Shown: one piece after another, positions 35,042 through 45,455 of the stretch | Position numbering within the stretch: the first letter of the stretch is position 1 | How the letters are laid out: every line of letters begins with the position of its first letter | Assembly: GCA_002989075.1 (NCBI GenBank) | Contig: PSQN01000015.1 | Span: 310,001 to 374,000 of the forward strand | DNA from: Arthonia radiata | Taxonomy: Eukaryota; Ascomycota; Arthoniomycetes; Arthoniales; Arthoniaceae | Reading direction: 5' to 3' | DNA length: 64,000 nucleotides | Notes under the pieces: generated by a model | What the model was told of the DNA's origin: nothing | Databases searched by the model: none | What the model saw: only the letters and a program-made list of their open reading frames with translations | Program-made: the position numbers and the translations under genes

Positions 35042-36146
35042 GGCGGCTGGTCTCTCGTTGAGCTGACGATTGCTGTACGACAGTATCCGAAGTAGATCCT
35101 CCTGCGGCTGTATTGATGGCGTAGACGCTTTGGTACGGCTGGATTGCCAAGTGGCTTTCGATTTCAATGAGACTCAGCCTGCTCACTATGGTGTAGTGAA
35201 AGCAGCGTGTCGTGGAAGAGAGTGTTGAAGACTGGTCGAAGTCGATCAAAAGTAGGAAATGAAGGTAGAGCGAGTGGCCACCCGGGCTCTTGTTGATGTG
35301 GATATTAAAATGTCAATGGATCAAAGTGAAAGAGAATGAGAATGAGTGAAGGGGTGTTTGCCGACCGTGCAGCAGTGGCAAAGAATGGCACGTTTGAAGA
35401 AAAGAGTGACAAGACTTCTGGATCAGCTATGGAGGTGCAGGACGTCGATCATTGTATTTCTCAAAGCCCTGAATAGGCGCGCAGGGGTTCGCCTGCTCAA
35501 TCTTGATTTTCTCCTTACTATGAACTACCTTTTCCGATGAACGGACTATCGACAATAGGAAGCCATAGGCTATTGTCCGGTGGCCATTGAGTGGCTGGTG
35601 GGCCGCAATCAAGTGTCGCGACGCGCTGCAGAATTGGGACGCGATGAGACGAAAACAGTCACCACGATGGATGCCTACGATCTACGAAGTGGCTCAAGAA
35701 GTGCAAGTCATTGTAGCAGTCTGAGTCGTGAAGCATGGTTTCGCAAGATGTGATGTGAGGTTCAGAGCGTGGATTGGCCATCGATTGGGCCTTGTCAGGT
35801 CGCGTTTCAGGATGAGGGTGAAGGCTCGGCGCGTAACCTTCAGTGGCTCGGAGACATTCATGCCTGCGACATGCGTTCGCTCTGACTTAGATGATGTCGT
35901 GTCGCTATGGGATTGCATGTTAAGAGCTGCCTGAGATCTGGGAAAGTGGGAAGAAACAAGGGAATCACGCTTGAGTTGGAAGTGAGAAGAGAATGGAGCA
36001 GAATCGCAGAGGGTCTGGTAGAGAATTGGATGCACTTCCTTGAATGCAATATACGCATTAGTAATTGCCACAATTGCTTTCAAACCGTAAAATGAACGCC
36101 GGCGAAATGCGCTTCCATCATTATATTCATCCATAGTCTTCATATC
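35042..36146. promoter_or_regulatory. Divergent intergenic region
   Basis: 1.1 kb between the four-helix membrane protein gene and the uL24m gene. Open frames here are shadows of each other without domain signals. No element named. Confidence 0.45.
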
Positions 36147-37275
36147 ATGCAAAAAGTTCTCAGGCGGACGGCGCAAGCTCATAAGCAAGGCAAGAAGAGG
36201 GCAAAGACGCAAGCTGACACGGAAGAGCGGCATGCGCGCTCAGCGTTCAAACGAGAGGCAAAGCAGATCAACCTTCAGCGAAGCCAGGCAGTCCTTCAAG
36301 AACGAAGTCGACGCCGTGCAGACTGGGAACTTGGTCCGCTGTCGCCATGGCGTAACAATTGGGATCATCTGCTCAATAAGACCGACTTCGGCATTTGGGG
36401 TGTGAGTCAGGTCAACCTTCCTGCGAAGCCCCCGAAAGACCGCGTTCGAGACGTGATGCTGCGGGAAGGAGATCGGGTCGTGGTCATTGAAGGCCACGAA
36501 AGCATCAAAGGTCGTGTGGGCAAAATATCAGAGGTCAAGGAGGACGCGGAGACCGTGGTAGTGGAAGGCATCCAAAGGGTTCGTCCAAAAGTTGTCGAAG
36601 ACCAAGAGATGCTATGCTCAGAAGCTGACAGTCTAATCGCAGGTCGATATTTCCATTCCTCAAAACCAAGAATCGATCGATCAAGGTCAACCGACTCTTC
36701 AGACAGCTGAGATGCCCATCCCATTCCGAGCCGTCCGACTGGTCTACCCACTTCCAGATCCTTCCACAGGCATACCCCGAGATGTGATCATCAACAGTCT
36801 GACCCCGCGTCGACGAAGATTTGACATATATGAGAACAAGGAGGTGTTTGAGAGATGGCTGGAGCCTCAACATATTCGCATACCGTGGCCGGAGAAGAAG
36901 GAGCCGAATCACCAGGATGAGGCATACGACACTCTTCGTGTGGATACAGAGGACACCACGTTCTTGCCTACGTTGTTGAGACCGCCAATGCCTATGGGCA
37001 TCATTGATGAGTTGCGAAATAAGTTCAGCAGGTACAGAGATAGGCACGACGAAGACTACGTTGCACGTAAAGAAGCTGAGGATGCCGCGGAGGAGGTCGA
37101 GAAGCAGCGCAAAGAGGCTGTAGTACCGCGTGGAGCCTTGAACATAGCCAGGCGAAGAGGCATAGCCGGACCCAGAGACCGAGAGCATGTTCTTCCTGAT
37201 GATCTAGCCGCGCGAATTGGGCAGCACATGGCTTCAAAGGGAGACGGGGTACCAGCTTCAAACGGGAATGCATAG
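36147..37275 (+). CDS. MRPL40: Mitochondrial large-subunit ribosomal protein uL24m
   Basis: Model: join(36147..36578, 36643..37275), 354 aa. The 64-nt intron has an unusual GTTCGT donor but a good GCTGACAGTCTAATCGCAG 3' end, and splicing produces VEGIQRVDISIPQNQE, the expected KOW-domain continuation. KOW/RPL24 motif: REGDRVVVIEGHESIKGRVGKI (about 103-124). The second part contains PIPFRAVRLVYPLPDPSTGIPRDVII, a stretch conserved in ascomycete uL24m. A Lys/Arg-rich N-terminus fits mitochondrial import. Component of the 54S subunit near the exit tunnel. The C-terminal extension is charged and helical. Confidence 0.88.
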
Positions 37276-37349
37276 ATACGGTCCAGCAAGGGTGACCTTG
37301 TACAGTATGTATAATCGACTATGGTTAGACGAAAGCAAGCCTTCCATCG

Positions 37350-38069
37350 TTACACAAGCGCCCCTAAGTACTCGGCTCTGCCACCTGTTGTCTTCGCCAG
37401 GACTTCCCATTGCACAATGAAACGGTTGACGAGCGGTAGTAGGATTTTGCCACTAAGACTGAGGCGTCTCACCTTTGCCCAACTCTCTATGTACACTGTT
37501 CGCATCCTGCCTTTGGGGTTGCGAATACTGAGAAAGCGGACCAAGTACGACGCCAGCACCACTATAACGCCTGTGCCAGGACCGTTGGTGACTATCACAT
37601 CAGGATAAGCCATCCGTTGTCGCACAAGCTCAGGCTTCCTCAGCAGTTTCATGCACGCCCACAGGCACAACAAGGACGAGAATGGTGTGGTCAGCAAGCT
37701 TTGATATATCTTTCTCGCTCGAGGTACCACTACGATATCATACGTGCCGTTCACTTTGTTGTGCTTGGCTTCTAGCTCGTGTTCGTACTCTTGAGCTTTC
37801 TGTGCACTGAACGCATCACCCGAGGAGACGACGTAAGAGCGATGAGTGTACCTGCTGACGTCCAGATTCTTCAGCAGCGCAAGCATCTCAGCAGTATGCC
37901 CTCCGCTCCCAAGTACGATCACAATACGGATTGGACCTTCTGGTGGTGGTCGCTCTCGTCGTTTGGCTTTGATGGGTTGCTGAAATTTTGGTAGCAGCGT
38001 GATGAAACGAAAGGTGACTGCTGTAGACCAGACCAGAATGAGCGACAGTATAATGGCCAGGAGTAGCAT
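37350..38069 (-). CDS. ALG14: UDP-GlcNAc transferase membrane subunit ALG14
   Basis: 239 aa, no intron. An N-terminal membrane anchor (LLLAIILSLILVWSTAVTF) is followed by the GT-B N-half fold: IRIVIVLGSGGHTAEMLAL (about 47-65), RSYVVSSGD, VVVPRARKIYQS, DVIVTNGPGTG (about 156-166) and YIESWAKV. ALG14 anchors the catalytic ALG13 to the ER membrane; together they add the second GlcNAc to the dolichol-linked N-glycan precursor. The end NRFIVQWEVLAK contains the ALG13-contact region. Head-to-head with the Ima1-like gene, 324 bp apart. Confidence 0.93.
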   Translation of the reverse strand: MLLLAIILSLILVWSTAVTFRFITLLPKFQQPIKAKRRERPPPEGPIRIVIVLGSGGHTAEMLALLKNLDVSRYTHRSYVVSSGDAFSAQKAQEYEHELEAKHNKVNGTYDIVVVPRARKIYQSLLTTPFSSLLCLWACMKLLRKPELVRQRMAYPDVIVTNGPGTGVIVVLASYLVRFLSIRNPKGRMRTVYIESWAKVRRLSLSGKILLPLVNRFIVQWEVLAKTTGGRAEYLGALV

Positions 38070-38393
38070 GCCGAAAGATGAGATGGATGGTTTGTGGTTT
38101 TGTCAATGGGCTCGCATTGTGCGTATTGTGCTATTGAAGTGGCAGGCGCACCAGCGTGTCAAGCTTCTCCATTGACTCTTCAGACCACTTCGCAGCGATC
38201 ATTGCATCTTCAACCTCTTTGTCAGCTTCGCTCGAATTTGTATCTCCTTCAAATCGCATACAATACAGACGTTTATCATCGGCGACATTGAACATCAAAG
38301 CGGACATAAAAAGTTAATCGCCGTCGTCGTTCCCAGCAACAGGCGTAAACAAGCCACCCTCGACTCCAGTGAGCATCCTGGACTCGCCGGCCG
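38070..38393. promoter_or_regulatory. Bidirectional promoter ALG14 / Ima1-like
   Basis: The 324 bp between two divergent start codons must hold both promoters. No canonical TATA or named site stands out. Confidence 0.5.
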
Positions 38394-40498
38394 ATGTTCA
38401 CCAGGATCAAATGCTTCTACTGCAACTGCTGGACGCAACGCCCAAGGACCGCAAAGAAGGAGCGCCTTCGGCAGTTCAAATGCCAGCATTGTACCGCGGT
38501 CAACTTTCTCGATGAGGTGAGTCCGCCCGCTCGCTCTATGCGCGCTTCAACAGGATATCCTTGCTGACACATATTTCACAGAAAGGGCAGCCCGCTGACC
38601 CTCCTTTTCAAGAGGTCAACCCTTCCACGCCGCAACCCACTCGCTATGTCCAAATTCGCGCGACAAGCCGAGGGCACCCCTCTCCGTCGAGGGTATTCTG
38701 CACCACCTGTCTGAAGAACCAGCATATGCTGTACGAGAACCTACGCGAACTCGATGCTGTCTCAAAGGATGAAGATGCGCGCAAGTGGCATGAGCAACAA
38801 CTCTACATCCAGGAGCTGGAACAGCGCTATCCTCAAGTCTGCGCCGACTGTCGACCGAAAGCTCGAGCCGCCATCAAGCGCGCGAACTATTTCACGCGGA
38901 CGTGGAACATGATGATCAGCATGCGCAAGACCAAGACCGGTCTATACTCACCAGTGACACGGGGTCGGTGGTGGCGCAGCGCTTTGCTTCGGTTCGGCCA
39001 GATGGGACGAGAGTCAAGCGTGCTTGGTCAGGCAGCATGGCATCTAATGGGAGCTCGTATGATCGTCAACGACGCCTCTGAGCCGGCCCTAGGAGCTGAA
39101 CAGCCTGCGAGCGGCGACTCGATGATTGCGAAGACCATTTCATGCACCTCACAAACATTCTCCTCTGGCGGAGTCAACCCTCACTGCTTCGCAGACGTCA
39201 CACCGTGGATGACTTGGATCCTTATCTTGGGAGCCATCACCCTTTGGTGGAACAACAAGCTGCGCCAGAAGTACCTCGATCGCCGACCAGGTCGTATGAC
39301 AGGCACGAGAGACTACTATCTCCTACAGCTCGTCAGCCTGGCTCTCAGGGCTATTGCGTGGTACGCTCTGCAGACACCAAGCTTGTTTGCCAGCAGTAGC
39401 GGCATCGAGCAACTATCAAACGTCAACAACATCTATCGCGTCGCGCACATCTGCATGATTGCCTTCATCGGTTTCGTGGAGCTCATCAGCCGCACCATTG
39501 TACAGCTCAACAACCGCTACCAAGTCCGCCAAATGAAAGACGAGGATATCCTCCCAGACACGCCCATGCCGGCAAAGAAGACGGGCACCGGAGGCGCTGC
39601 ACCTATTCATCCACCCGCATCATCGAACCCACCAGCCTGGCTACGGAAGCAACCCAAAGCCTTCGATATCTCCTCACTCAGCACGTCCCTCGACGCACGA
39701 CAACCGCAGTCCTACCAACCACCGCCATCATTCCCACAACCTCAATACAATTCACCCGCCGCCCCTCCCACACCACCCCTAGACGACTCCATGGAATGGA
39801 CGCCCACCGCACCCTCCTTCGCCACGTCCTCCTTTGAAGCCGCCAACAAACAATACAACTTCCGCCCACGCTCCACTCCGCAGAAACCCCAGAACACAGG
39901 CCCCTCACCCTTCACATCACTCCCGCCTCAAGCCCCTCCAACTCGAATGTCACATCCCCGCGCCACGACCTCGCACAATGTAACGCAGTCCTCCTTCCAC
40001 TCACAGCCATCATCCCGCCAAACACAGCAACGCTTCGACTCCGAGCCCCCCGGCAATGTCGCACGTCCGACGTCACAAGGCGACCCGTGGAGCAAGCGCA
40101 ACGACTTCGCCATGGCGCAGCCGTCGTTCTTTCTCGAGCGGGATCGAATCGACACGGGTCTTGAGGGAATATTCAACGACGTCTTCACGCTTAGGGACGA
40201 GCGAACACCAGCGGGAAAGCGAGAGAAGAGCGTTGAGATGTCGCGGCAGAGCAGCGAGGAGGGGAGTCCGGGACGGGGTCATGCTGCGATGTTTGGCGCG
40301 CAGTGGGAGGATCGCGCGGTGAGTGAGAGTGCAATGACGGGACCTTCGAAGAGAATGGATGTGGGACTGGTGGTAGTTCTTGCTGTGCCGGTTTTGATCT
40401 TGGGGGTCGTGGTGGCGGGGGTGAAGGGGTGGGTGGATTTGGGGGTCGTGAGGGGGTATTTGAGGGCGTTGGTTGGAGAGGAGAGTGAGGTTTTGTGA
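38394..40498 (+). CDS. IMA1: Ima1-type inner nuclear membrane protein
   Basis: Model: join(38394..38516, 38582..40498), 679 aa. The 65-nt intron (GTGAGT, TTGCTGACAC branch, CACAG) follows an N-terminal zinc-finger region: FYCNCWTQ, then FKCQHCTAVNFLDE, and later FCTTCLKNQHMLYENL with CADCRPKARAAIKRANY, which is the Ima1_N domain. Several hydrophobic segments follow (PWMTWILILGAITLWW, YYLLQLVSLALRAIAWYAL, VAHICMIAFIGFVELIS), then a 250-residue disordered Pro/Ser/Gln-rich region and a final TM helix (VVVLAVPVLILGVVVAGVKG). S. pombe Ima1 and animal NET5/TMEM201 link heterochromatin and the LINC complex at the nuclear envelope. Family firm, precise role inferred. Confidence 0.88.
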
Positions 40499-42489
40499 TG
40501 TGAAGTTAGTGTTGTATGTTTAGGCATTGGTTGGCAGACAATTTATGAAGATGCATGTTTGATATTCGAAGACGACCTTGAGATATAATGTTGTGCGTTG
40601 TGATCCTTGAGCTGCACACCTCCGTAGTAGGAACATCTTCGCACAACATAACCAAAATTATGTGCAAGAACCCCCATGTGCGAACTCTCGCCATTACGTG
40701 AGGACTCCACAGAAATGTCCATACCCGCGCACACCACGCCCGCCATCTCAAATGCTCTTTACGCAGCCAACAAACCGGCCGGCTGATACTCGAGTTTACA
40801 GTGCATCAACGCGATCGCCTGAAGTGCCCAGAAATCTGATATTATGACCGCGTCGCATCGCCGACATCTGTCAACACACAGTACCCAGCGGAAAGAAGAG
40901 GCATGGCAATCTTACTCTAGGAAGTAACGGCACTGGACTGGTATACGTGAGCCTTCTCGCTGATGAGCGATGACACCGGTCTTTGAATGTACAGAGAAGC
41001 AGAGGTAGGTATCCCTTATTTTATATAGTTTGTACTTGTTTCTCCAAGAATTATCTTAGAAGAGTATGGTTATCAGTCAGACGGCGGGAGCGCAACATGC
41101 GTTCGTGCTTTCCCCGCACTTGATGTTCGGGCTGCTGTGCAAGTGGATGAGGCGCGCATCATCGTGACTGAACGCCTGCCCTCGTTTTCGGAAATCGGTG
41201 TGTTGGGTGTGTTGCTCCCGCCTTGACTGGGGTGAGGTCGGTATGATGCCAGCGAATACATGGGACATTGTTGAGCTCTGAGGACGGCATGGAGCTGGAG
41301 TGAGGAGCGCGCTTAAAAGCGTCCTTGCCGGCTAGATAAGGACGTGTTGGCACGTGGCTCCTTCAGTCTTTGCGACTCACCTAAGGGGTATGCACGTAGA
41401 GGATGGCGAAAATACAGAAAAGAAAAGTCTAAGGACCTAATAAGTGCGTAAATAGGCGTAGGACTGGGTTGAGGTGGGTTGGTATGGGATGTTGCGACCT
41501 CAGGTGCCGCTGCACAAGGTTGCTTATTCTCTTGAACTTGGATCGCTCTTGCGAGCTTCAGCAAATATGGAACACGTATACTGGGACGTCTTCGCTCGGC
41601 CTCTGTACGTCTAGTAATTTGCTGCGACAATGGAGGAGGTATGTGTTTGCAGCTTATACATCCATTACCTTGCAACCCATTAATTACCCATTAGCAGTGT
41701 ATCCGCAGACAAGAAGCCTGCCTCCTCTCTCAAGCCTGCGTTGACACTTCAAGCACAGAAGAGGATAGCAGAAATCATGTCTGGGACGGAGCACATCTCC
41801 TAAAGGTACTGCAGTAACGCCCCGACACCTGAGCCGTGGCTCCTTGTAGGCATGGAACGTGCAGGCACGCGCATTTGTACGCATACCTCTTTTACGGGCT
41901 CAAGACGAGCGGGCTGATGGCCAAGGCGCAGCTCTGGGCGGAATCATCAGATTTGGATTCGAATACAAGGATGTGCGGAGTGCGAACGTGCGCGATCGGG
42001 GGTTGTTGCGGGCTCTTGAGTGGGTATATGGCTGATGGTTCGATTTCTCGGCTCTTGGGTTTGGCATTTTGGCCGTGTAGGCATGGCTTATGGCTTTTGA
42101 GAGTTGGCTCATAGCTCTGTGGGAGTGGGCGGCGGCTATCGGAATTTGGCAAATTCAGCATTTGACCGGTTGGAAATTTCACTTTGTGAATGAACTCTCT
42201 AGCTGCGTGGAATGGGAAATAAGTTTTCGAGGAAGGTCAGGTAGAAAAGTCCCATAGCAAAGAGGGCGTGAGACTCCGTTGATGTGAAAGCGGGTCAAAA
42301 GCCCGAGAAAGAGGCGCCAAGCACTCACCATATACGCTGCAGCATGCGCGGAGACGTGCGTAGCTTTCCATATTTCTACACCTTGAGCTACTGGGCAGCA
42401 GCGATAGCAAAACGACAGTAAAGTAAATCACGAGGAAGATACCAGTGCGCGAGTTCCTTACAACGTGTTCCGTAGACCCTTGAACGAAT

Positions 42490-42892
42490 AAACACAAAAA
42501 GAAAAGCGCAGTCACATCACGATTCGAACCCGCAGCCTCCTCCCAAAAGGCAAAAAAGTCTCTCTGAAGAGGATCGACCGAAGCCGACCCAATCCCATGG
42601 CAACCCTTATACGGTAGAGAGCGAAAAACACCTTGCGGGGGAGGGGGCAAGGCAAGGCTCTTATGCTAGCAAACCGTTGATCTTTCACCGCCAGACCGAA
42701 GTCAGCGGGTCCCGATGGCCGGTTGCCGACCCAGCGACTACCCCGAAGGGCCGTCGCTGGATCTACGCATCTAAGAGAAACGAAGTTGGGACACAAACGA
42801 CGAGTCCCCGAAGGTAACGAAGGATGTGCCCGCAAATCGAGCTGTTTTTTGGTATAGGGGTGAGCCCCTACCACTGCGCCACGACGGTGGGT
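42490..42892 (-). ncRNA. Candidate structured noncoding RNA with four cUUCGg hairpins and Pol III-like signals
   Basis: Reading the minus strand from about 42,892: TATA-like TTATATTTTG near 42,920-42,911; an A-box match TGGCGCAGTGG at 42,881-42,871; a B-box-like GGTTCGAATCG at 42,529-42,519; and a terminator TTTTCTTTTT at about 42,504-42,495. Between the boxes CTTCGG occurs four times, each closing a helix: a 7-bp stem with one bulge (GGGCACA/TGTGTCCC); an 11-bp helix GATCCAGCGAC/GTCGCTGGGTC with a CCC-UUCG-GGG tip; CCGCUGAC/GUCUGGCGG; and GGGTCGGC/GTCGATCC. A further hairpin is UAGGGG-CUCA-CCCCUA. It is GC-richer than its surroundings and has no good open frame. It matches no RNA family I know (SRP, RNase P/MRP, U RNAs, group I intron). 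Confidence 0.55.
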
Positions 42893-43167
42893 AGAATATC
42901 TTGGGTTGCAAAATATAAGTGTTAACTAACACATGGGCACGGGCTTGCGTGCACGGCCCTCTTTTCACACGTTTCTTGCGCGCGCGCTTTGCTGACAGTT
43001 TGGACGCGATGCTGCATCTTGCGAAAGGACTCTGGAATAAGGAGAAATAAAAAAAAGTTGATCATCTCAGCTTGCTGTGCTTCAAGAGTGTTTTCCGTGC
43101 TGCCCTGTAATAAGCTGGCGCCGTCTCCATCGTGCTACTCTTCTTCTTCCTACTCTTCTCGCTCTCA

Positions 43168-43342
43168 CATATGAGCTCTAATATTACAGTCTTCGAGTCA
43201 GAGTTCTCATCTTATTCGCAACATTATTAAGGTCTTCGATTCGATTCTAGGGTCACATCATATGCGCTCTGGTATTCTTGTCTTCGATTCAAAGTTCTCA
43301 TCATATGCGTTTTGATATTACAGTCTTTGGTCCAAAGCGACG
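43168..43342 (+). repeat. Degenerate direct repeat, about four copies of 40-48 bp
   Basis: Four successive segments starting at 43168, 43208, 43256 and 43299 share the pattern CATATGCG...TATTNNNGTCTTCGATTC...GTTCTCAT with substitutions and small length changes. No frame runs through. Confidence 0.7.
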
Positions 43343-44233
43343 TACAGAGCAATACTCATTATATGGGGCATCGAGTGGACGAGGTGCGGGCTGTAAAAGG
43401 AGGGTTTCCGGCATTTCAGGCTACCAGACGTGCGAACATGTATAGCAGAAAATCCGATGATTCTCGCTAACGTACGCTGCGGGCTCAGAGGGACAAATGC
43501 TGGACATTCGTTTCGATGCTATCAATGTACGCTGTGTACGGAATAGGCTCAACGGAGAGGGTGGACGCTGTCCGCGGCGGTCCTCAACGCTCTGGATAAG
43601 TGAGTGAGGACTTCCGGCTGTGGTGAGCGAGCACATTGCAAACGACAGCCGTGGTAAGCAACACTATGATGAAGAGCAGCAGGTGCAGGACGCGGCGAAG
43701 ATGGAATGCGGTCAGCTCATGACTCGAATTGCATACTAGTCTAGCCGTTCCTCGCATTAGCCCATGCTCACCGGAGCCGTCCAGCCACTCAAATTCTACC
43801 CCTGGCAAGTGGCTGGCGGGCACGCGACACTCCTCAATCGAGCAGGCGAGCACACGACATTATTTTTTCACATTTCTAAAGTATCAAGATAGCGAGCAGA
43901 CTTTGTTGCTTTGAACTGTATTCACTCTTGGTCTTCAGCGAATGTATGAAGCTGCTATTTCTTGTGCCTGAATGCACCTATGGAGGCGACGATCCCGTGA
44001 TACAGCCAACATCAGCGCGATGATGAAAGCGGACAGTGTGTTGTTCTTCCGATGCCGGAGACCACGCTCGCATAGCGAAATACGGGTATCCTCATGGACC
44101 TAATACCATTCCCCGAACATGATGCAGCTCAATCGATTCCCAACTCCATGCTTGAACGCAATTCTGAAACTCACCGTAGCTGCGAGTCAACGATCTGATC
44201 ATCGACATTTGCATCCCACGAAGACCGCGAATG

Positions 44234-44791
44234 TCATCTCCCATGATTCGACTTGAAATCGCTCAGCGACGGTGCCGACGTCGGCGAACTACCCAGCGTA
44301 CCATACGAATCTGACCCGGGTGACCCACTCTCCATGCTTGACCGACTCCGTCCCATGCCCTTGACGTGCGCGAAGAAGTTCTTGACTCTATCCTTGTTCG
44401 GTGAAGACGCTTTGGTCGTACATTGATGCTCGGCGATCCAATCTTCGGACACCCGAACCTCACCGTCTTGGACATACTCTTCCGGCGCGAGATCCCACCT
44501 ATCCTCAGCGCTTGCGTCGTGATTACGGCATGCGTCCTCCCAATTCCAGTCGGGGTTGCAGAACTCGATATCGATGTGAGAGTCCCAGCTGATCGAGCCC
44601 TGCATGGCCTTGACGAAGACTTCGCGGTACCAATTGCGGGCAAAGGCGACCTGTGGTCTAAGCTGTTCTTCGCGGTCCTCGGCGAAGGTGATGTTCGGGT
44701 TGTTCGCAGGGTCAAGTTGCTCTAGATTGACGTCCTCCTTGCTAATGTGCAGGAAAGAGCTAACCCTCGAGGCCAGTCGGGATGTTGACAT
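44234..44791 (-). CDS. Small conserved-looking fungal protein, unknown
   Basis: 185 aa in one frame from ATG at 44791. The central part is Trp- and acid-rich and looks folded: VAFARNWYREVFVKAMQGSISW, DIEFCNPDWNWEDACRN, WDLAPEEYVQDGEVRVSEDW. The C-terminal 60 residues are Ser/Gly/Pro-rich and disordered. No signal peptide, membrane segment or catalytic motif. The repeated Trp/Asp pattern and even composition argue it is a real protein, but I do not recognise the family. Confidence 0.65.
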   Translation of the reverse strand: MSTSRLASRVSSFLHISKEDVNLEQLDPANNPNITFAEDREEQLRPQVAFARNWYREVFVKAMQGSISWDSHIDIEFCNPDWNWEDACRNHDASAEDRWDLAPEEYVQDGEVRVSEDWIAEHQCTTKASSPNKDRVKNFFAHVKGMGRSRSSMESGSPGSDSYGTLGSSPTSAPSLSDFKSNHGR

Positions 44792-45455
44792 TCTGAACTG
44801 CGGCGCTAGATGCAGAAAAGGTATTTGAAGGTTCTCCCCGAGCTCAGGATGGGTTGTTGTTACAGTCCGAGAGCTCTAGAGATTGTGATGAGTCTCTCGC
44901 GTGGAGCGTGGCGACCACCAGAAGTAGCTTTCACAGGGCCGGCGTATGCTTTTGAATAAGGCCGAAGAGTTGTTCCGGTACTGTTCAGCTTGACTTCGAA
45001 CAGTGGAACTGAATTTAGAGAAAGGGAAAGTGCCAGACGCTGTCAAAGCTGCATGTGAAACATTTTGCGTTCTTCTTGCGATACTACGTGTGCTGAGCAA
45101 ATCTTGTTGAATGATAAAGTCGTGTGTAATGGGTTCGTCAGTGTGATGAAGTTGTGAAATGATATCAAGGGTTCATTGCCCTCTCAGACAAAAGCAGGGT
45201 CCTGGTCGTCGTCCGTAGTTGCCGTTATCATCTTGTCAGATTCGGTAGACTAATGGCTTGAGAAACAGATAGTGAAGGCAATCGCGTTTGGTGTTATAGA
45301 TATCAAGGGGCAGTAACCATCCGACAAGGCAAAAGGTGCGTGTATGCGATATCTTGGACAAGCGTCAGGACAAAGGCACAAAGAATGCAGATCTCCTAAT
45401 CCGCATTGTAAGGCTGGACCTGTCGAGCCCATTGGCCGGGCCTCTCTGACCTATG
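44792..45455. other. Spacer upstream of small unknown gene
   Basis: 664 bp between the start of the 185-aa protein and the 3' end of PPCDC. Nothing recognised. Confidence 0.5.

Larger units (their letters stand above)
40499..44233. other. 3.7 kb gene-poor region
   Basis: The longest stretch without a protein gene. It contains the structured RNA candidate (42,490-42,892, minus) and a degenerate repeat (43,168-43,342). Remaining open frames are short. I see no transposon protein, terminal repeat or target-site duplication. Confidence 0.6.

Noticed and set aside
42519-42881. Ordinary tRNA gene
   Set aside because: Boxes are present, but the T-arm has a G-G mismatch, no normal anticodon arm forms and the halves are 350 nt apart.
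42541-42900. Group I intron
   Set aside because: ATTTGCGGG resembles a P element and TTCAGAGAGACT an R element, but no Q or S partner follows in order on the same strand.
40499-44233. Degraded transposon in the gene-poor region
   Set aside because: No terminal repeats, target duplications or transposase/polymerase motifs are visible on either strand.
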